The notes beneath the pieces were generated by a model. The model ran no database searches and was not told where the DNA came from. It saw only the letters and a program-made list of their open reading frames with translations. Positions 1-8,632 of a DNA stretch of 64,000 nucleotides are shown here, piece by piece. The DNA comes from Hyphomicrobiales bacterium (GTDB lineage: Bacteria > Pseudomonadota > Alphaproteobacteria > Rhizobiales > Beijerinckiaceae): positions 1,922,001 through 1,986,000 of the forward strand of contig CAKNFP010000002.1 in NCBI GenBank assembly GCA_930633525.1, in the 5' to 3' direction. Each line of letters begins with the position of its first letter. Position 1 is the first letter of the stretch. The position numbers and the translations under genes were made by a program.

Positions 1-712
1 CATCGCCGGTTCGGAGGGTCATTGCTTCAGATATTCGCGCGATCAATTCTGGTATGGGAAAAAGAAGATCGTCAGTATTGGCGTCCTGCACGATTTCGCC
101 GTTCAGACGCGTCGTAATTCTGAGCCCTTTCCCGCCCAACGGCACCTCGTCGGACGAAACGAGGAAGGGGCCGATGGGAGCAGTATTGTCAAAGTTCTTT
201 CCAAGTGTCCACTGTGGTCCCTTGAACTGCCAATCACGGATCGAACCATCGTTGAACACCGTATAGGCAGCGACATGACCGAGAGCGTGTTCCTCTGAGA
301 TCCGCCGTCCACCCTCACCGAGAACAATGGCCATCTCGGCTTCAAAGTCGAGATGATCAGAAATCAGCGGGCGTATGATTGGATCGTTCGGCCCGATAAT
401 TCCAGTATCCACTCTCAGGAAGAATACCGGAAATTTCGGCCGATCATAAGGGCTTTCGGCCGCGTGGTCGGCGTAGTTCAAGCCCACGCATATAATCTTT
501 CCGAATTCTGCCAATGGCGGCAGTAGGCGCACTGACGCTGGTTCAACTGCTGGCGCGCTCGCAATCGCGGCGCTGGCCTTTGCTCTCAGTGACGCATCAG
601 TGAGGATCTTGAGCGGATCGATGGGTAGTCCGCTAGCGGGACGAACGATGACGCCATCGCGAAGAGCAACCAGCTCGCGCGCGCCGTCAATCTCGGCCAA
701 GCCAAGGCGCAT
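1..712 (-). CDS. Fumarylacetoacetate hydrolase family protein (3' end beyond window)
   Basis: Translating the minus strand from the ATG at 712 gives about 237 residues of the FAH fold. An N-terminal cap is followed by a GLNYADHA core-entry motif, an FEAEMA segment that supplies two acidic metal ligands, and FNDGS with a third. A TL-x-x-GD motif lies at the window edge. The family hydrolyses or decarboxylates C-C bonds in 2-oxo acids with Mg or Mn; the substrate is not readable here. The start has a GGGAGG ribosome site. It diverges from the cyclodeaminase-like gene at 975, and the shared region holds a tandem palindrome. The C-terminus is missing because the window ends, not because the gene is broken. 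Confidence 0.9.
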   Translation of the reverse strand, partial: MRLGLAEIDGARELVALRDGVIVRPASGLPIDPLKILTDASLRAKASAAIASAPAVEPASVRLLPPLAEFGKIICVGLNYADHAAESPYDRPKFPVFFLRVDTGIIGPNDPIIRPLISDHLDFEAEMAIVLGEGGRRISEEHALGHVAAYTVFNDGSIRDWQFKGPQWTLGKNFDNTAPIGPFLVSSDEVPLGGKGLRITTRLNGEIVQDANTDDLLFPIPELIARISEAMTLRTGD

Positions 713-740
713 ATAGCCCTCCCGGGTTTGAATATTTTTT

Positions 741-767
741 GTAACGGCGTTACTGTAACGACGTTAC
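741..767. promoter_or_regulatory. Tandem perfect palindromes, likely operator
   Basis: Two 13-bp perfect palindromes, GTAACG-G-CGTTAC (741-753) and GTAACG-A-CGTTAC (755-767), are separated by one base. They sit between the divergent starts at 712 and 975, just upstream of the FAH-family gene. The 14-bp repeat period and symmetry fit two dimers of a regulator bound side by side. The GntR protein encoded at 2170 is the obvious candidate; a GTAAC half-site recurs in its own leader (2131-2135). Confidence 0.6.
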
Positions 768-974
768 TCTTAAGGCGTCAAGCGCTCTTTTTTGCTCTCG
801 CGGTGGATCAGCTATCGCGGATATCCCATCGCGCCACCGCACCTGGATGGGCGGAATTTTCTGATGAACGGGAGATCCGGCTCAGGGCAATCAATTCCCG
901 CGATGCGGCAAATCGGGTATCTGCTATGAGACTATCCCTGCGTTTGAATGAAGCTGACCAAGAGGAAATCTGCA

Positions 975-1919
975 GTGCTGCGCCATTTCTCCCATTCGGA
1001 TGTCGAGGCAGGCCTCGACTATCCCAGGCTTATCGAAGCTCTCGCGGACGCTTTCCGGCGTGGCGGCGAACCGATGCCTGTCCGGCGCAGTTACGAGGTT
1101 GGCCTGGATCACGCACCTGCTCATCTTCTGACAATGCCGGCCTGGCACCGCGGCAGGGCACTGGGCGTGAAACTGGTGACAGTCTTCCCGCAGAATGCCA
1201 CGCGCGGTCTCGGTGCAGTTTCCTCTCTCTATGTTCTGTTCGATGGTGAAACTGGCCAGCCCCGTGCCATGATCGACGGAGAGGCTTTGACGAATCGGCG
1301 CACGGCGGCCGCTTCAGCACTCGCCTCGCGCTATCTTTCGCGTCCGGATAGTCGAACGCTGCTGCTTGTCGGCACGGGCCATGTCGCGTCGCACCTGCCG
1401 AGCGCCCATCGTGCCGTGCGGCCGATCGACAAGGTCATGATTTGGGGACGCAATCCCCAGCATGCGCTGGCACTTGCCGAGCGACTGGCTGGCCAGGGTT
1501 TCGTCGCTGCCCCGATCTCCGATCTTGCCGCGGCGATCGCGCAGGCCGATATCATCAGTTGCGCGACGACGGCCAGTGCCCCGCTCGTCGCCGGCGCGCA
1601 CCTCAGGCCGGGAACGCATCTCGATCTCGTCGGCGCCTTCACACCGCAGATGCGTGAGAGTGATGACGAGGCCGTCCGTCGCAGCCGCGTCTTCGTGGAT
1701 ACCTATGCGGGCGCGCTCGCGGAGGCAGGGGATCTGCTGCAGCCGATCGCCTCCGGAAGCTGGCGGGCCGCTGATGTCTGCGCGGATCTCCACGAACTGA
1801 CGAGCGGCGCGAAGCCGGGGCGGGCCACCGAAGATGAGATCACGCTGTTCAAATCCGTCGGGGCCGCGATCGAGGATCTTGCCGCTGCAACCCTGCTTGT
1901 CGGCGATCCATCGTCCTGA
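975..1919 (+). CDS. Ornithine cyclodeaminase/mu-crystallin family protein
   Basis: The product is about 314 residues, typical of the family. An N-terminal dimer domain carries the PMPVRRSYEV and KLVTVFPQN segments that bind substrate in relatives. A Rossmann domain has a LLVGTGHVA nucleotide-binding loop, slightly off the usual GAGxQA form. Relatives are NAD(P)-dependent cyclodeaminases, imine reductases or amino acid dehydrogenases, so the exact reaction is open. I chose GTG at 975 because AGAGGA lies 8 bases upstream; an in-frame ATG at 948 has no ribosome site. It diverges from the FAH-family gene and precedes a GntR gene, suggesting one small amino acid or imine catabolic unit. Confidence 0.88.
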   Translation: MLRHFSHSDVEAGLDYPRLIEALADAFRRGGEPMPVRRSYEVGLDHAPAHLLTMPAWHRGRALGVKLVTVFPQNATRGLGAVSSLYVLFDGETGQPRAMIDGEALTNRRTAAASALASRYLSRPDSRTLLLVGTGHVASHLPSAHRAVRPIDKVMIWGRNPQHALALAERLAGQGFVAAPISDLAAAIAQADIISCATTASAPLVAGAHLRPGTHLDLVGAFTPQMRESDDEAVRRSRVFVDTYAGALAEAGDLLQPIASGSWRAADVCADLHELTSGAKPGRATEDEITLFKSVGAAIEDLAAATLLVGDPSS

Positions 1920-2169
1920 GCGGCGCAAGTCGCGGAGACGCGTCGGCTTCGTCGTTCCCAAATCAAAAAAGGACTCGGTCAGCCGCGATGAAGTCAGTCA
2001 TCGCTCTCATCTCTCGGCGGATCACCTGAGATGATCTTTGCGGGTTCACTCGGCCGCGACACGCCATACGACGCCCGGGGGGCGATAAATAAATGCCCCT
2101 CGCGGCCCTTTGCGCCCGGGTCGTAAAGTTGTAACAATTAGAACAAGTGATGCCACCCGGGAGATCGAC

Positions 2170-2883
2170 TTGGCGCGCAGGCCCAAGCTGAGTGACGTGC
2201 TGTATGCCGAGGTTCTGGATCAGATCCGGAGCGGCCAGTTCGAACATGACGCGAAATTGCCATCTGAGAACGAGCTCAGCACACGGTTTGGTGTTTCACG
2301 CCCCGTTGTCCGCGATGCATTGCGGCGTCTGCGTATCGATGGCTATATCCATTCGCGGCAAGGCGCAGGCAGCTTTGTGACAGCCCCGGTCGGAGGGGCG
2401 GTCGAGCATGAGGCCGGACTGCGGATGCTGCCGACACAGATTACGAGCATCTCGGATGTTCAGAAATTTTACGACTATAGGATCTCGCTCGAAGGGGAAG
2501 CCGCCTACTTCGCCGCCACTTATCGAACGGAGGACGATATCCGACGTATCGGCGCACTCCTTCAAAGTATGAAAGCGCAGCAGGCTGATGCGAGCGGGGC
2601 GATTGAAGAAGACCTGAAGTTTCATTTCGCGATCGCTCAGGCGACGCACAACCAATTTTTCCTGTCGGTTTGGGACGCATCGAAGTCTCATATTCGGTTC
2701 ATCATCGAGATGGCGCGAAATTTCGCGGTTCGTCATAGCCGCGACCACACAACGATGATCCGATCGAGCCATGAGCCGATTTTCGAATGTATTCGCGATG
2801 GTGATGCGGAGGGCGCCCGGGAGAAGATGCGGGAACACATATCACGCTCGCGCGAGCGCGTGTTCTTCGGGAAATGGACTTAA
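2170..2883 (+). CDS. GntR family regulator, FadR/FCD subfamily
   Basis: About 237 residues. An N-terminal winged helix (LPSENELSTRFGVSRPVVRDALRRL) is followed by an all-helical FCD ligand domain. That domain keeps the metal-binding pattern: Asp and His in DLKFHFAIAQ, then His in SHEPIF and His in REHISR. FCD regulators usually sense small carboxylates and repress nearby catabolic genes. No ATG fits; TTG at 2170 has GGAG 6 bases upstream and begins right before the DNA-binding domain. A longer TTG start at 2110 is possible. The gene follows the cyclodeaminase-like gene after 250 bp that contain a TTGTAACAA element (2129-2137). Confidence 0.88.
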   Translation: MARRPKLSDVLYAEVLDQIRSGQFEHDAKLPSENELSTRFGVSRPVVRDALRRLRIDGYIHSRQGAGSFVTAPVGGAVEHEAGLRMLPTQITSISDVQKFYDYRISLEGEAAYFAATYRTEDDIRRIGALLQSMKAQQADASGAIEEDLKFHFAIAQATHNQFFLSVWDASKSHIRFIIEMARNFAVRHSRDHTTMIRSSHEPIFECIRDGDAEGAREKMREHISRSRERVFFGKWT

Positions 2884-2964
2884 ACGACCATCCGTGCGCC
2901 AAGTAGTCTGGCAGTCGTCGCGGCGTCCCCGAGGGAGACGCTCGTTTGGATGACACAACTGAGC

Positions 2965-2993
2965 AAAAAAATGACGCGGCGGCCGCCGCGTCA
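2965..2993 (-). terminator. Rho-independent terminator of the 8632-3059 operon
   Basis: A perfect 22-bp palindrome (2972-2993, arms TGACGCGGCGG and its complement) is followed on the minus strand by seven T residues (2971-2965). It lies 65 bases past the stop of the hydroxyacid dehydrogenase gene. The convergent GntR gene ends at 2883, so the element separates the two units. Confidence 0.8.
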
Positions 2994-3058
2994 GTGGGGG
3001 AGGAAAGCACCGATGAGGAGAGGCTCTATTCATCGCGACTATCTGAATGCCGCGAGGG

Positions 3059-4063
3059 CTATTCCATGTCCGGTGTGATCACATTGATAGGACGCTTGGA
3101 GAACAGCGCTGCCATCATGGTTTCGGCTGACTTGCGCTTCACGTCCTCGTAGGCCTCCGGTGACACGAAAGCCGCGTGGGGCGTAATGACAAGCCGGCCT
3201 GATACCCATGGTTCGCGCGCACGATAGGCCCGCACGAGTTCCGGCAACGGTTCTGCGGGGGGCTCGACCGGCAGCACATCGAGACCGAGACCGGCAAGGT
3301 GACCGCTCTTCAAGGCTGCGCCGGCCGCGTCGATATCGATGAGCGGGCCACGCGCCGTATTGACAATCACCGCGCCCTTGGGGAGCCGTGCTATCTCCGC
3401 TGCCCCGACCATGCCGCGCGTCTCACGGGTGAGGGGGGCATGCAGGGAGAGGATGTCGGTCTGCTGCAACAGGTCTTCTAGGCTGGCGGCGCGCTCGATG
3501 CCCAGCGCCGTCTCGACACCGTTGCTCAGGTAGGGGTCGTAGAAGACCACGCGGCAACCGAATGCCTTCGCACGTAAAGCGGCTGTCGTGCCGATGCGTC
3601 CAAGCCCGACGACGCCGAAAGTAAGCGCCGACATGCGACGAAACAACGGATCCTGGATCGGAGCCCAGGCGGCTGGGGGATCCGCACGCTGGGCGTCGTG
3701 GTGCAGAAAAAGGCCTTTGCGCAGGGCAAGTGCCAGCGCGACGGCATGATCGCCGACTTCTGCTGTCGCATAGTCAGGGCAGTTGCAGACGATCACCCCG
3801 CGCCGGGCAGCGGCCTCGCGGTCGATGCGGTCATAGCCCACGCCCATGCGAACGATGGCCTTGAGCCGAGGAAAGCGCTCGAAATCCGCAGCAGTCATGA
3901 AATGCCGGAACAGCATCAGGCCGTCAGCGGCCGCACAGTCCTTATCGCTGACGTCCTTCAGACTTTTGACATCCCGACGGGTAATCGTGATGTCCTGACC
4001 GAAGACAGAGGCTTCCAAAGCCTCGTCGGTATAGATCGATTCGGTATAAAGAACGTTGGCCAT
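3059..4063 (-). CDS. D-isomer-specific 2-hydroxyacid dehydrogenase (CtBP-like)
   Basis: 334 residues, full family length. The NAD-binding loop GLGRIG is at about 153-158. The catalytic triad is visible as Arg in NTARGP (about 238), Glu in PVEPP (about 267) and His in TPHAAF (about 296). The enzyme interconverts a 2-hydroxy acid and a 2-oxo acid with NAD(P)H in the cytoplasm. It is the last gene of a minus-strand operon of sugar or sugar-acid enzymes and is followed by a strong terminator, so it probably acts late in that pathway. The C-terminal insertion WVSGRL before the His loop resembles CtBP-type and phosphoglycerate dehydrogenase-like members. The substrate is unknown. Confidence 0.9.
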   Translation of the reverse strand: MANVLYTESIYTDEALEASVFGQDITITRRDVKSLKDVSDKDCAAADGLMLFRHFMTAADFERFPRLKAIVRMGVGYDRIDREAAARRGVIVCNCPDYATAEVGDHAVALALALRKGLFLHHDAQRADPPAAWAPIQDPLFRRMSALTFGVVGLGRIGTTAALRAKAFGCRVVFYDPYLSNGVETALGIERAASLEDLLQQTDILSLHAPLTRETRGMVGAAEIARLPKGAVIVNTARGPLIDIDAAGAALKSGHLAGLGLDVLPVEPPAEPLPELVRAYRAREPWVSGRLVITPHAAFVSPEAYEDVKRKSAETMMAALFSKRPINVITPDME

Positions 4064-4078
4064 GCACTTGCCCCTATA

Positions 4079-4528
4079 TCAGCCCTTCGCGGGAGCCTTT
4101 TCCAGGAGCTCTATGAGAACACCGAGCGGATCGCGCATGTAAAGGCCACGAATCCCGGCTGCAGCGCCTTCAGTGATGGTTGTGATCTTGCCAGCGAGCG
4201 TGCCGCCGCCTGCGAGGATCTTGTTCACCGTGGCGTCGAGGTCGTCGACTTTGAAGCAGACATGGCCGACCGCGACCTGGTTGGCCTGCGCGGCTATCGG
4301 CTCGCCGCTGGCAGTCGCGAATTCGATGAACTCGAGATGCGCGTCATGGCTGAAAAGATGGGCGATACGGAGGGTTGCACCATCAATCCCCGTAAAGGGA
4401 GGCACCCACTCGCCGCTGCGCTCGACGATCGGACGGGGCTCGAAGCCCATCACGTCAGTCCAGAACGCCACGGATTTTTCCAACGATGGCGTTATGAAGC
4501 CCGTGTGGTCAAAAACATGCGGCATCAT
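4079..4528 (-). CDS. VOC (glyoxalase/bleomycin resistance) family protein
   Basis: 149 residues with the paired beta-alpha-beta-beta-beta halves of the vicinal oxygen chelate fold. The N-terminal half has VFDHTGFITPSLEKSVAFWTD and the C-terminal half GHVCFKVDDLDA, ending in the typical RDPLGVLIELLE. Putative metal ligands are His near 8, His near 60-67, His in GHVCF and the terminal Glu. Relatives include lyases, epimerases and dioxygenases. The gene lies 15 bp upstream of the dehydrogenase and 21 bp after the TIM-barrel gene, so it belongs to the same operon. ATG codons at 4528 and 4525 are both possible; AGGAG is better spaced for the second. Confidence 0.88.
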   Translation of the reverse strand: MMPHVFDHTGFITPSLEKSVAFWTDVMGFEPRPIVERSGEWVPPFTGIDGATLRIAHLFSHDAHLEFIEFATASGEPIAAQANQVAVGHVCFKVDDLDATVNKILAGGGTLAGKITTITEGAAAGIRGLYMRDPLGVLIELLEKAPAKG

Positions 4529-4549
4529 GTATCTCCTGGCTGAGCGGGT

Positions 4550-5389
4550 TCAGCACTTAACCTTGATCGACTTGAAGCTGCGGCAGGCGGACTTCAGCGT
4601 TTCCTCGATCGGGATGCGCTCTACGCTCGAGGCCGCGACGAAACCGACTGCATCCGTGTGGAAATTCACGTATTCCGCATCTTCGGGGGAAGAGATCGGG
4701 CCGCCATGTGAGAGGAGAATGATGTCTTCGCGCGCGGATTTGGCTGCCTCGAAGAGCGTCTTCAAGGTGGAGACGGCGTTGTCGAGCGGCATGGCATTGC
4801 GCGATCCCACGTCGCCGCCGGCGGTGAGGCCGCAATGGCCAACGATCACGTCGACGCCGGCTTCCACCATCATCCGCGTGTCCTCGGGCGAGTAGACATA
4901 GGCCATGGTGAACATGTCCTTGTCGCGGGCGCGCCGCACCATGTCAGCCTCACGGAAGAAGCCGAGGCCGGCAGCTTCCAGATCCTTCCGGTACTGCCCG
5001 TCGATGCGGCCGACAGTCGGAAAGTTGATGATGCCGGAGAAGCCCACACCGGAAATCTGCTCGAGCAGCCGATCCATGTCGCGGGTCGGATCGACGCCAT
5101 AAGCGCCACCAACGACCGGCATATCCTTGGTGGCGGGAATAACGGCCCGCTCGCCGAGGCGGAGCATGATCTCATTCGCGTCACCGACCGGCAGGTTGCC
5201 GACCATGCTCGGATGGCCGTTGAGGCGGAAATAGCCAGAGTTGTAAACAACGACCAGATCAGCGCCTGCCTGCTCGGCGCAGCGTGCAACGAGGCCGTTG
5301 CCCGCACCGACCACGAGGATGGACTGCTTGGCATCCATCTGCGCCCTCAGGCGGCCGAGAATCTCAGTCCGGGTGAAGCGTTTGCTCAT
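4550..5389 (-). CDS. PEP-hydrolase family TIM-barrel protein (Tm-1 C-terminal domain homologue)
   Basis: 279 residues of the phosphoenolpyruvate hydrolase-like TIM-barrel family. Typical segments are ILVVGAGNGLVARCAEQAG near the N-terminus, PVVGGAYGVDPTRD, a NFPTVGRIDG loop and a late VGHCGLTAGG. Family members are barrel proteins of uncertain activity; the name rests on remote similarity to PEP mutase-type enzymes. The gene overlaps the Tm-1-like gene by 4 bases (ATGA), so the two are translationally coupled. In plants and fungi the two domains are fused in one Tm-1-type protein, which suggests they act as a complex here. Confidence 0.88.
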   Translation of the reverse strand: MSKRFTRTEILGRLRAQMDAKQSILVVGAGNGLVARCAEQAGADLVVVYNSGYFRLNGHPSMVGNLPVGDANEIMLRLGERAVIPATKDMPVVGGAYGVDPTRDMDRLLEQISGVGFSGIINFPTVGRIDGQYRKDLEAAGLGFFREADMVRRARDKDMFTMAYVYSPEDTRMMVEAGVDVIVGHCGLTAGGDVGSRNAMPLDNAVSTLKTLFEAAKSAREDIILLSHGGPISSPEDAEYVNFHTDAVGFVAASSVERIPIEETLKSACRSFKSIKVKC

Positions 5390-6624
5390 GGGCGAGCCTC
5401 ATTCTTTTTTGCGTTGATCATATCGATCAGAAGCGAAGTCGCGGCGTTGATCGTCGCGCGATCGTTGATGTGCGCATCGACATCGATCACGGGAATATGG
5501 GAAGCGAGTTCCGCGCGGAGCGTGCTGTGGAATGCATCATCCGCAGCGGGATCCCAGAAGGGACCATCCTTGCGGTCATAGGCGGAGAAGCCGCCCAGCG
5601 GCAGAACGACCGCAACCGGGCCCTTGGCCGCATTGAGCTTGCGTGCGATGAAGCGCGCAATCTCGACATTCTCTTCCGGAGTCGTACGCATCAGCGTGGC
5701 GAGCGGCGTATGCGAAACGAAACTGCGTCCGCGGAAACGCTCGGGCACTGTTGCACGCGGACCGAAGTTCACCATGTCCACGGCGCCGGGCAGGATTACC
5801 TGCGGCAGGCCACGTTCTCCCGCCGCCTCAAGGCGATGGGGGCCGGCGCTGCAAATGCCGCCGACGATTTCATCCGCCACTTCAGTGGTCGTCAGATCGA
5901 GAACGGCGTCGATCCGTTCCTCTCGGATCAAGGCCTCCATAGCCTCGCCGCCGACGCCACGGGCGTGGAAACCGAGCACCTCGAGGCCTTCCGGCTGCAG
6001 GATCGCGAGCGCATGTTCGGCCCCCTCGGTCGTCGAACCAAAGCTCGTCAGACCAACGCAGCCCCGGCCGGAGCGCGCAGAGGTCGCTGGGGCGACCGCG
6101 AGCATCGCATCCATGGCCGCGACGGCGCGATCCAGAATACTGCGCAGGAACGTGTTGAGGCCGAGGATATCGACGACCGAATGAAAGAGCAACGCGTCCT
6201 TGATGCCGACGAAGGGGCGTGTGTTCCCGCAGGCAACCGTGGACACCAGCATCTTGGGCAGGCCGAATGGCATCTGGCGGAAGGCGGTTGCGGCAAATGC
6301 CGCGTTTGTGCCGCCGCCGATGCCGAGATAGCCGGCAACCTCGCCCTTGGCGAGCAACTCGCCCAGGATGTGCTCCAGACCTGCAATCATCACCGGCAGG
6401 GCGGTTTCCCGGTCGCGCCGGGCGACGAGCGCGGCGAGATCGCCGCCGCCCGCCTTGGCCACAGCCTCGCGGGGGAAGTCGGCCGTCAGGCTCGGGCGGC
6501 CGAGAATCCCGCAGTCGATGACGATGACCCGTCGCCCGCGCTTCTCGAGCGCTGACCGGATGTATCCGATCTCCTCGCTCTTGGTATCGAGCGTGCCCGC
6601 GATGACGACGGCACAGGTGCCCAT
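5386..6624 (-). CDS. Tm-1-like ATP-binding (UPF0261) protein
   Basis: 412 residues, the normal size for bacterial UPF0261 proteins. The start VVIAGTLDTKSEEIGYIRSAL is diagnostic; GIGGGTNAAFA (near 105) and the C-terminal VLPLGGFSAYDRKDGPFWDP are also conserved. The tomato virus-resistance protein Tm-1 has this domain and binds ATP; the bacterial role is not established. It overlaps the preceding oxidoreductase by 1 base (TGATG) and the following TIM-barrel gene by 4. Context in an operon with a sugar isomerase and a MocA-type oxidoreductase points to a metabolic function such as a sugar-acid conversion, but this is inference. Confidence 0.9.
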   Translation of the reverse strand: MGTCAVVIAGTLDTKSEEIGYIRSALEKRGRRVIVIDCGILGRPSLTADFPREAVAKAGGGDLAALVARRDRETALPVMIAGLEHILGELLAKGEVAGYLGIGGGTNAAFAATAFRQMPFGLPKMLVSTVACGNTRPFVGIKDALLFHSVVDILGLNTFLRSILDRAVAAMDAMLAVAPATSARSGRGCVGLTSFGSTTEGAEHALAILQPEGLEVLGFHARGVGGEAMEALIREERIDAVLDLTTTEVADEIVGGICSAGPHRLEAAGERGLPQVILPGAVDMVNFGPRATVPERFRGRSFVSHTPLATLMRTTPEENVEIARFIARKLNAAKGPVAVVLPLGGFSAYDRKDGPFWDPAADDAFHSTLRAELASHIPVIDVDAHINDRATINAATSLLIDMINAKKNEARP

Positions 6625-7718
6625 CAGTTGCCGCTCCGGGTGGCATGCCAGGCATCACGGACGTCGTCAGGGATGTCGACCTTGACGATCGTGTTGTTGG
6701 TCATGCTCTCGACGAGCGCGTCGAGCGTGTAGGAGTTGATGACTGAGTCAATCAGGCGTGGCGACGGCGCCGACCGGCCGCGCACGACGTCGACGAAGCG
6801 GGCGAGCTGGGGCTTGTAAGCCTGATAGGACGGCAGATCGTCCTGAAGCGGATATTCGGATGGAACGGGATGCTCGATCGTCTTCACATGGGAAAACCTG
6901 AGCGCCTCGTATTCGAAGATCGTGGCGTCGCCGGCGAGCGTGAAGGGGGTCGACAGACGATAGACGCGGTTGGCGCAGGTGATCTGGACCTCCTGTGTGA
7001 AGATCGCGGCGTTGCTCGTTTCGATGAGGCCGACGCGGCCGTTCTCGTAGGTGACCTCGCCAAAAAGCCGCGTGATCGTGCCATAACGGGGGCTGATGGT
7101 GCCAGAGGCGTAGACCTGCGCGGGCAGAGCATCCGCATAGCGGCTGAGGATATTCACGGGATAGCAGGTGCGGTCATAAGGGACCGAACCGCCGGTCTCC
7201 TTGCGCTGCCGCCATGTTTCCTTGCCGCCCTCGGGGTCGGGCGCGTACATGCTGAAGCTGGAGCGGATGGAATCGATAGCTCCGCTCACCTCACGCCGCA
7301 CAAGCTTGTCGAGCTCGCCGATGACGGGATGGTGCGTGTACATGAAGGCTTCGACCAGCGTGACCCCGGCGGCTGTCGCGGCCTGCCACATCTCACGTGC
7401 CTCCGCGCCGGTCAGCGCAAGCGCCTTTTCGCACAGGATGAAGCGGACGCCAGAATCAATGGCAGCCTGGATCTGCTCGCGGTGCTGCGCCGGCCAGGTC
7501 GCAAAGACGACGCCGTCAAGCGACTCCTTCGCCATCATTTCCCGCGCATCGGTATAGATGCTGTTGCTGCCGAACTTATGCGCGAAACGCCGCGCGGATT
7601 CTTCGTTGACGTCGGCACAAGACGTGAAGCGCACAGCACCGCCGAGCCGCTCCGCCGCGATGCCATGAGCTTCCGAAATACGTCCGCAGCCGACGATACC
7701 GAGCCGCACCTGATCCAT
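6624..7718 (-). CDS. Gfo/Idh/MocA family NAD(P)-dependent oxidoreductase
   Basis: About 364 residues. An N-terminal Rossmann fold opens with RLGIVGCGRISEAHG, and a C-terminal beta-sheet domain carries substrate residues. The EKALALTGAEAREM segment matches the EKP-type motif of the family, with Ala replacing Pro. Members oxidise or reduce sugars, inositols and sugar acids. I placed the start at ATG 7718, where GGAGGA sits 7 bases upstream; an open frame continues upstream but lacks family sequence. It lies 50 bp after the isomerase/epimerase gene, a common pairing in inositol and unusual sugar catabolism. Confidence 0.9.
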   Translation of the reverse strand: MDQVRLGIVGCGRISEAHGIAAERLGGAVRFTSCADVNEESARRFAHKFGSNSIYTDAREMMAKESLDGVVFATWPAQHREQIQAAIDSGVRFILCEKALALTGAEAREMWQAATAAGVTLVEAFMYTHHPVIGELDKLVRREVSGAIDSIRSSFSMYAPDPEGGKETWRQRKETGGSVPYDRTCYPVNILSRYADALPAQVYASGTISPRYGTITRLFGEVTYENGRVGLIETSNAAIFTQEVQITCANRVYRLSTPFTLAGDATIFEYEALRFSHVKTIEHPVPSEYPLQDDLPSYQAYKPQLARFVDVVRGRSAPSPRLIDSVINSYTLDALVESMTNNTIVKVDIPDDVRDAWHATRSGN

Positions 7719-7768
7719 GAATAAATCCTCCGGCCCGACGCCGTTGAGCTGTTGGGGTGGTGACAGTG

Positions 7769-8632
7769 TCAGGCGCAGCGTGGCAGGAAGGCGGTGCCCG
7801 CGCGCTTGGCGATCTGGTGGAGACGAGCGAAATTCACCGCATAGTCCCGCTCTTCCGCGAAATGCTCGCAGTAGCAGGTAATATCGGCGTCCAGCGTCGC
7901 GATTTTCTTGAGGTAGCTCGCAAGATCCATCGTGCCTTCGCCGATATAGACCTCGTTCCAGCGAAGGCCAAAATGCGCGCCTTCCCACTGGATATCCTTG
8001 ATGTGAACGCTGACGACCTTGTCGGCGAGCAATTTGAACGTACGCTCGATCATCGACGTCGTGTCGTAGAAGGAGGCATGCGATATCATGTTGCCCTGGT
8101 CCATATGGACACCGAAGCGTGGATGATCGACGGAATCGATGAAGGCGCGGATGTCCTCGGGCTGGTAGAAGAACGAGGTGTACCAGGGCTCGACCCCGTA
8201 TTTGGAGACCTTCAGGTCAATCCCGTCCAGCGCGCGCAGAACGATGTCCCGGAACTCGGCCTTACAAGCGTCCGTAAAGTTGTAAGCATGCGGAAACAGG
8301 GGGCGATCGGATGGGTGTTTTGTGCCGACCAATGTATTGGTGGAACGGCAGCCCATCAGATCCGCATTGCGCAGGACCGTCCGAAAGCGCTTCAAGCGGC
8401 TCTGGCGCAGCTCAACGTCGTCCGTCAGAAGGTTTTCCCAGAAGCCGGCCTCGCCAATGACGATGCCAAGTTTTCTGGCCTCCTCACCATAGGCGATGGC
8501 TTCATCTTCGGTGAAATGTTCCAGCTGACGCGGGGCGATGATGGCAGACAAGCCATAGCAGTCTAGCTTGTCGCAAAGTGCCCTGAGTTCTTCGATCGTG
8601 CTGGGTGCGAACAGAGTGCAGCCGAGACGCAC
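7769..8632 (-). CDS. Sugar phosphate isomerase/epimerase family TIM-barrel protein
   Basis: About 287 residues of the AP-endonuclease-2-like barrel (IolE/IolI/tagatose epimerase type). Candidate metal ligands are the Glu in VIGEAGF, the Asp and His in VHMDQGNM and SVHIKDIQWEG, and the C-terminal Glu in CYCEHF. It is the first gene of the minus-strand operon. The GTG at 8632 is preferred because GGGAG lies 6 bases upstream and the protein then begins directly with the barrel; an ATG at 8665 adds 11 unrelated residues. The substrate is unknown, but coupling to a MocA-type dehydrogenase suggests an oxidised sugar or polyol. Confidence 0.87.
   Translation of the reverse strand: MRLGCTLFAPSTIEELRALCDKLDCYGLSAIIAPRQLEHFTEDEAIAYGEEARKLGIVIGEAGFWENLLTDDVELRQSRLKRFRTVLRNADLMGCRSTNTLVGTKHPSDRPLFPHAYNFTDACKAEFRDIVLRALDGIDLKVSKYGVEPWYTSFFYQPEDIRAFIDSVDHPRFGVHMDQGNMISHASFYDTTSMIERTFKLLADKVVSVHIKDIQWEGAHFGLRWNEVYIGEGTMDLASYLKKIATLDADITCYCEHFAEERDYAVNFARLHQIAKRAGTAFLPRCA

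Noticed and set aside
948..974. ATG start of the cyclodeaminase-like gene at 948
   Set aside because: No ribosome site precedes it, whereas AGAGGA is well placed for GTG 975 and the family sequence starts there.
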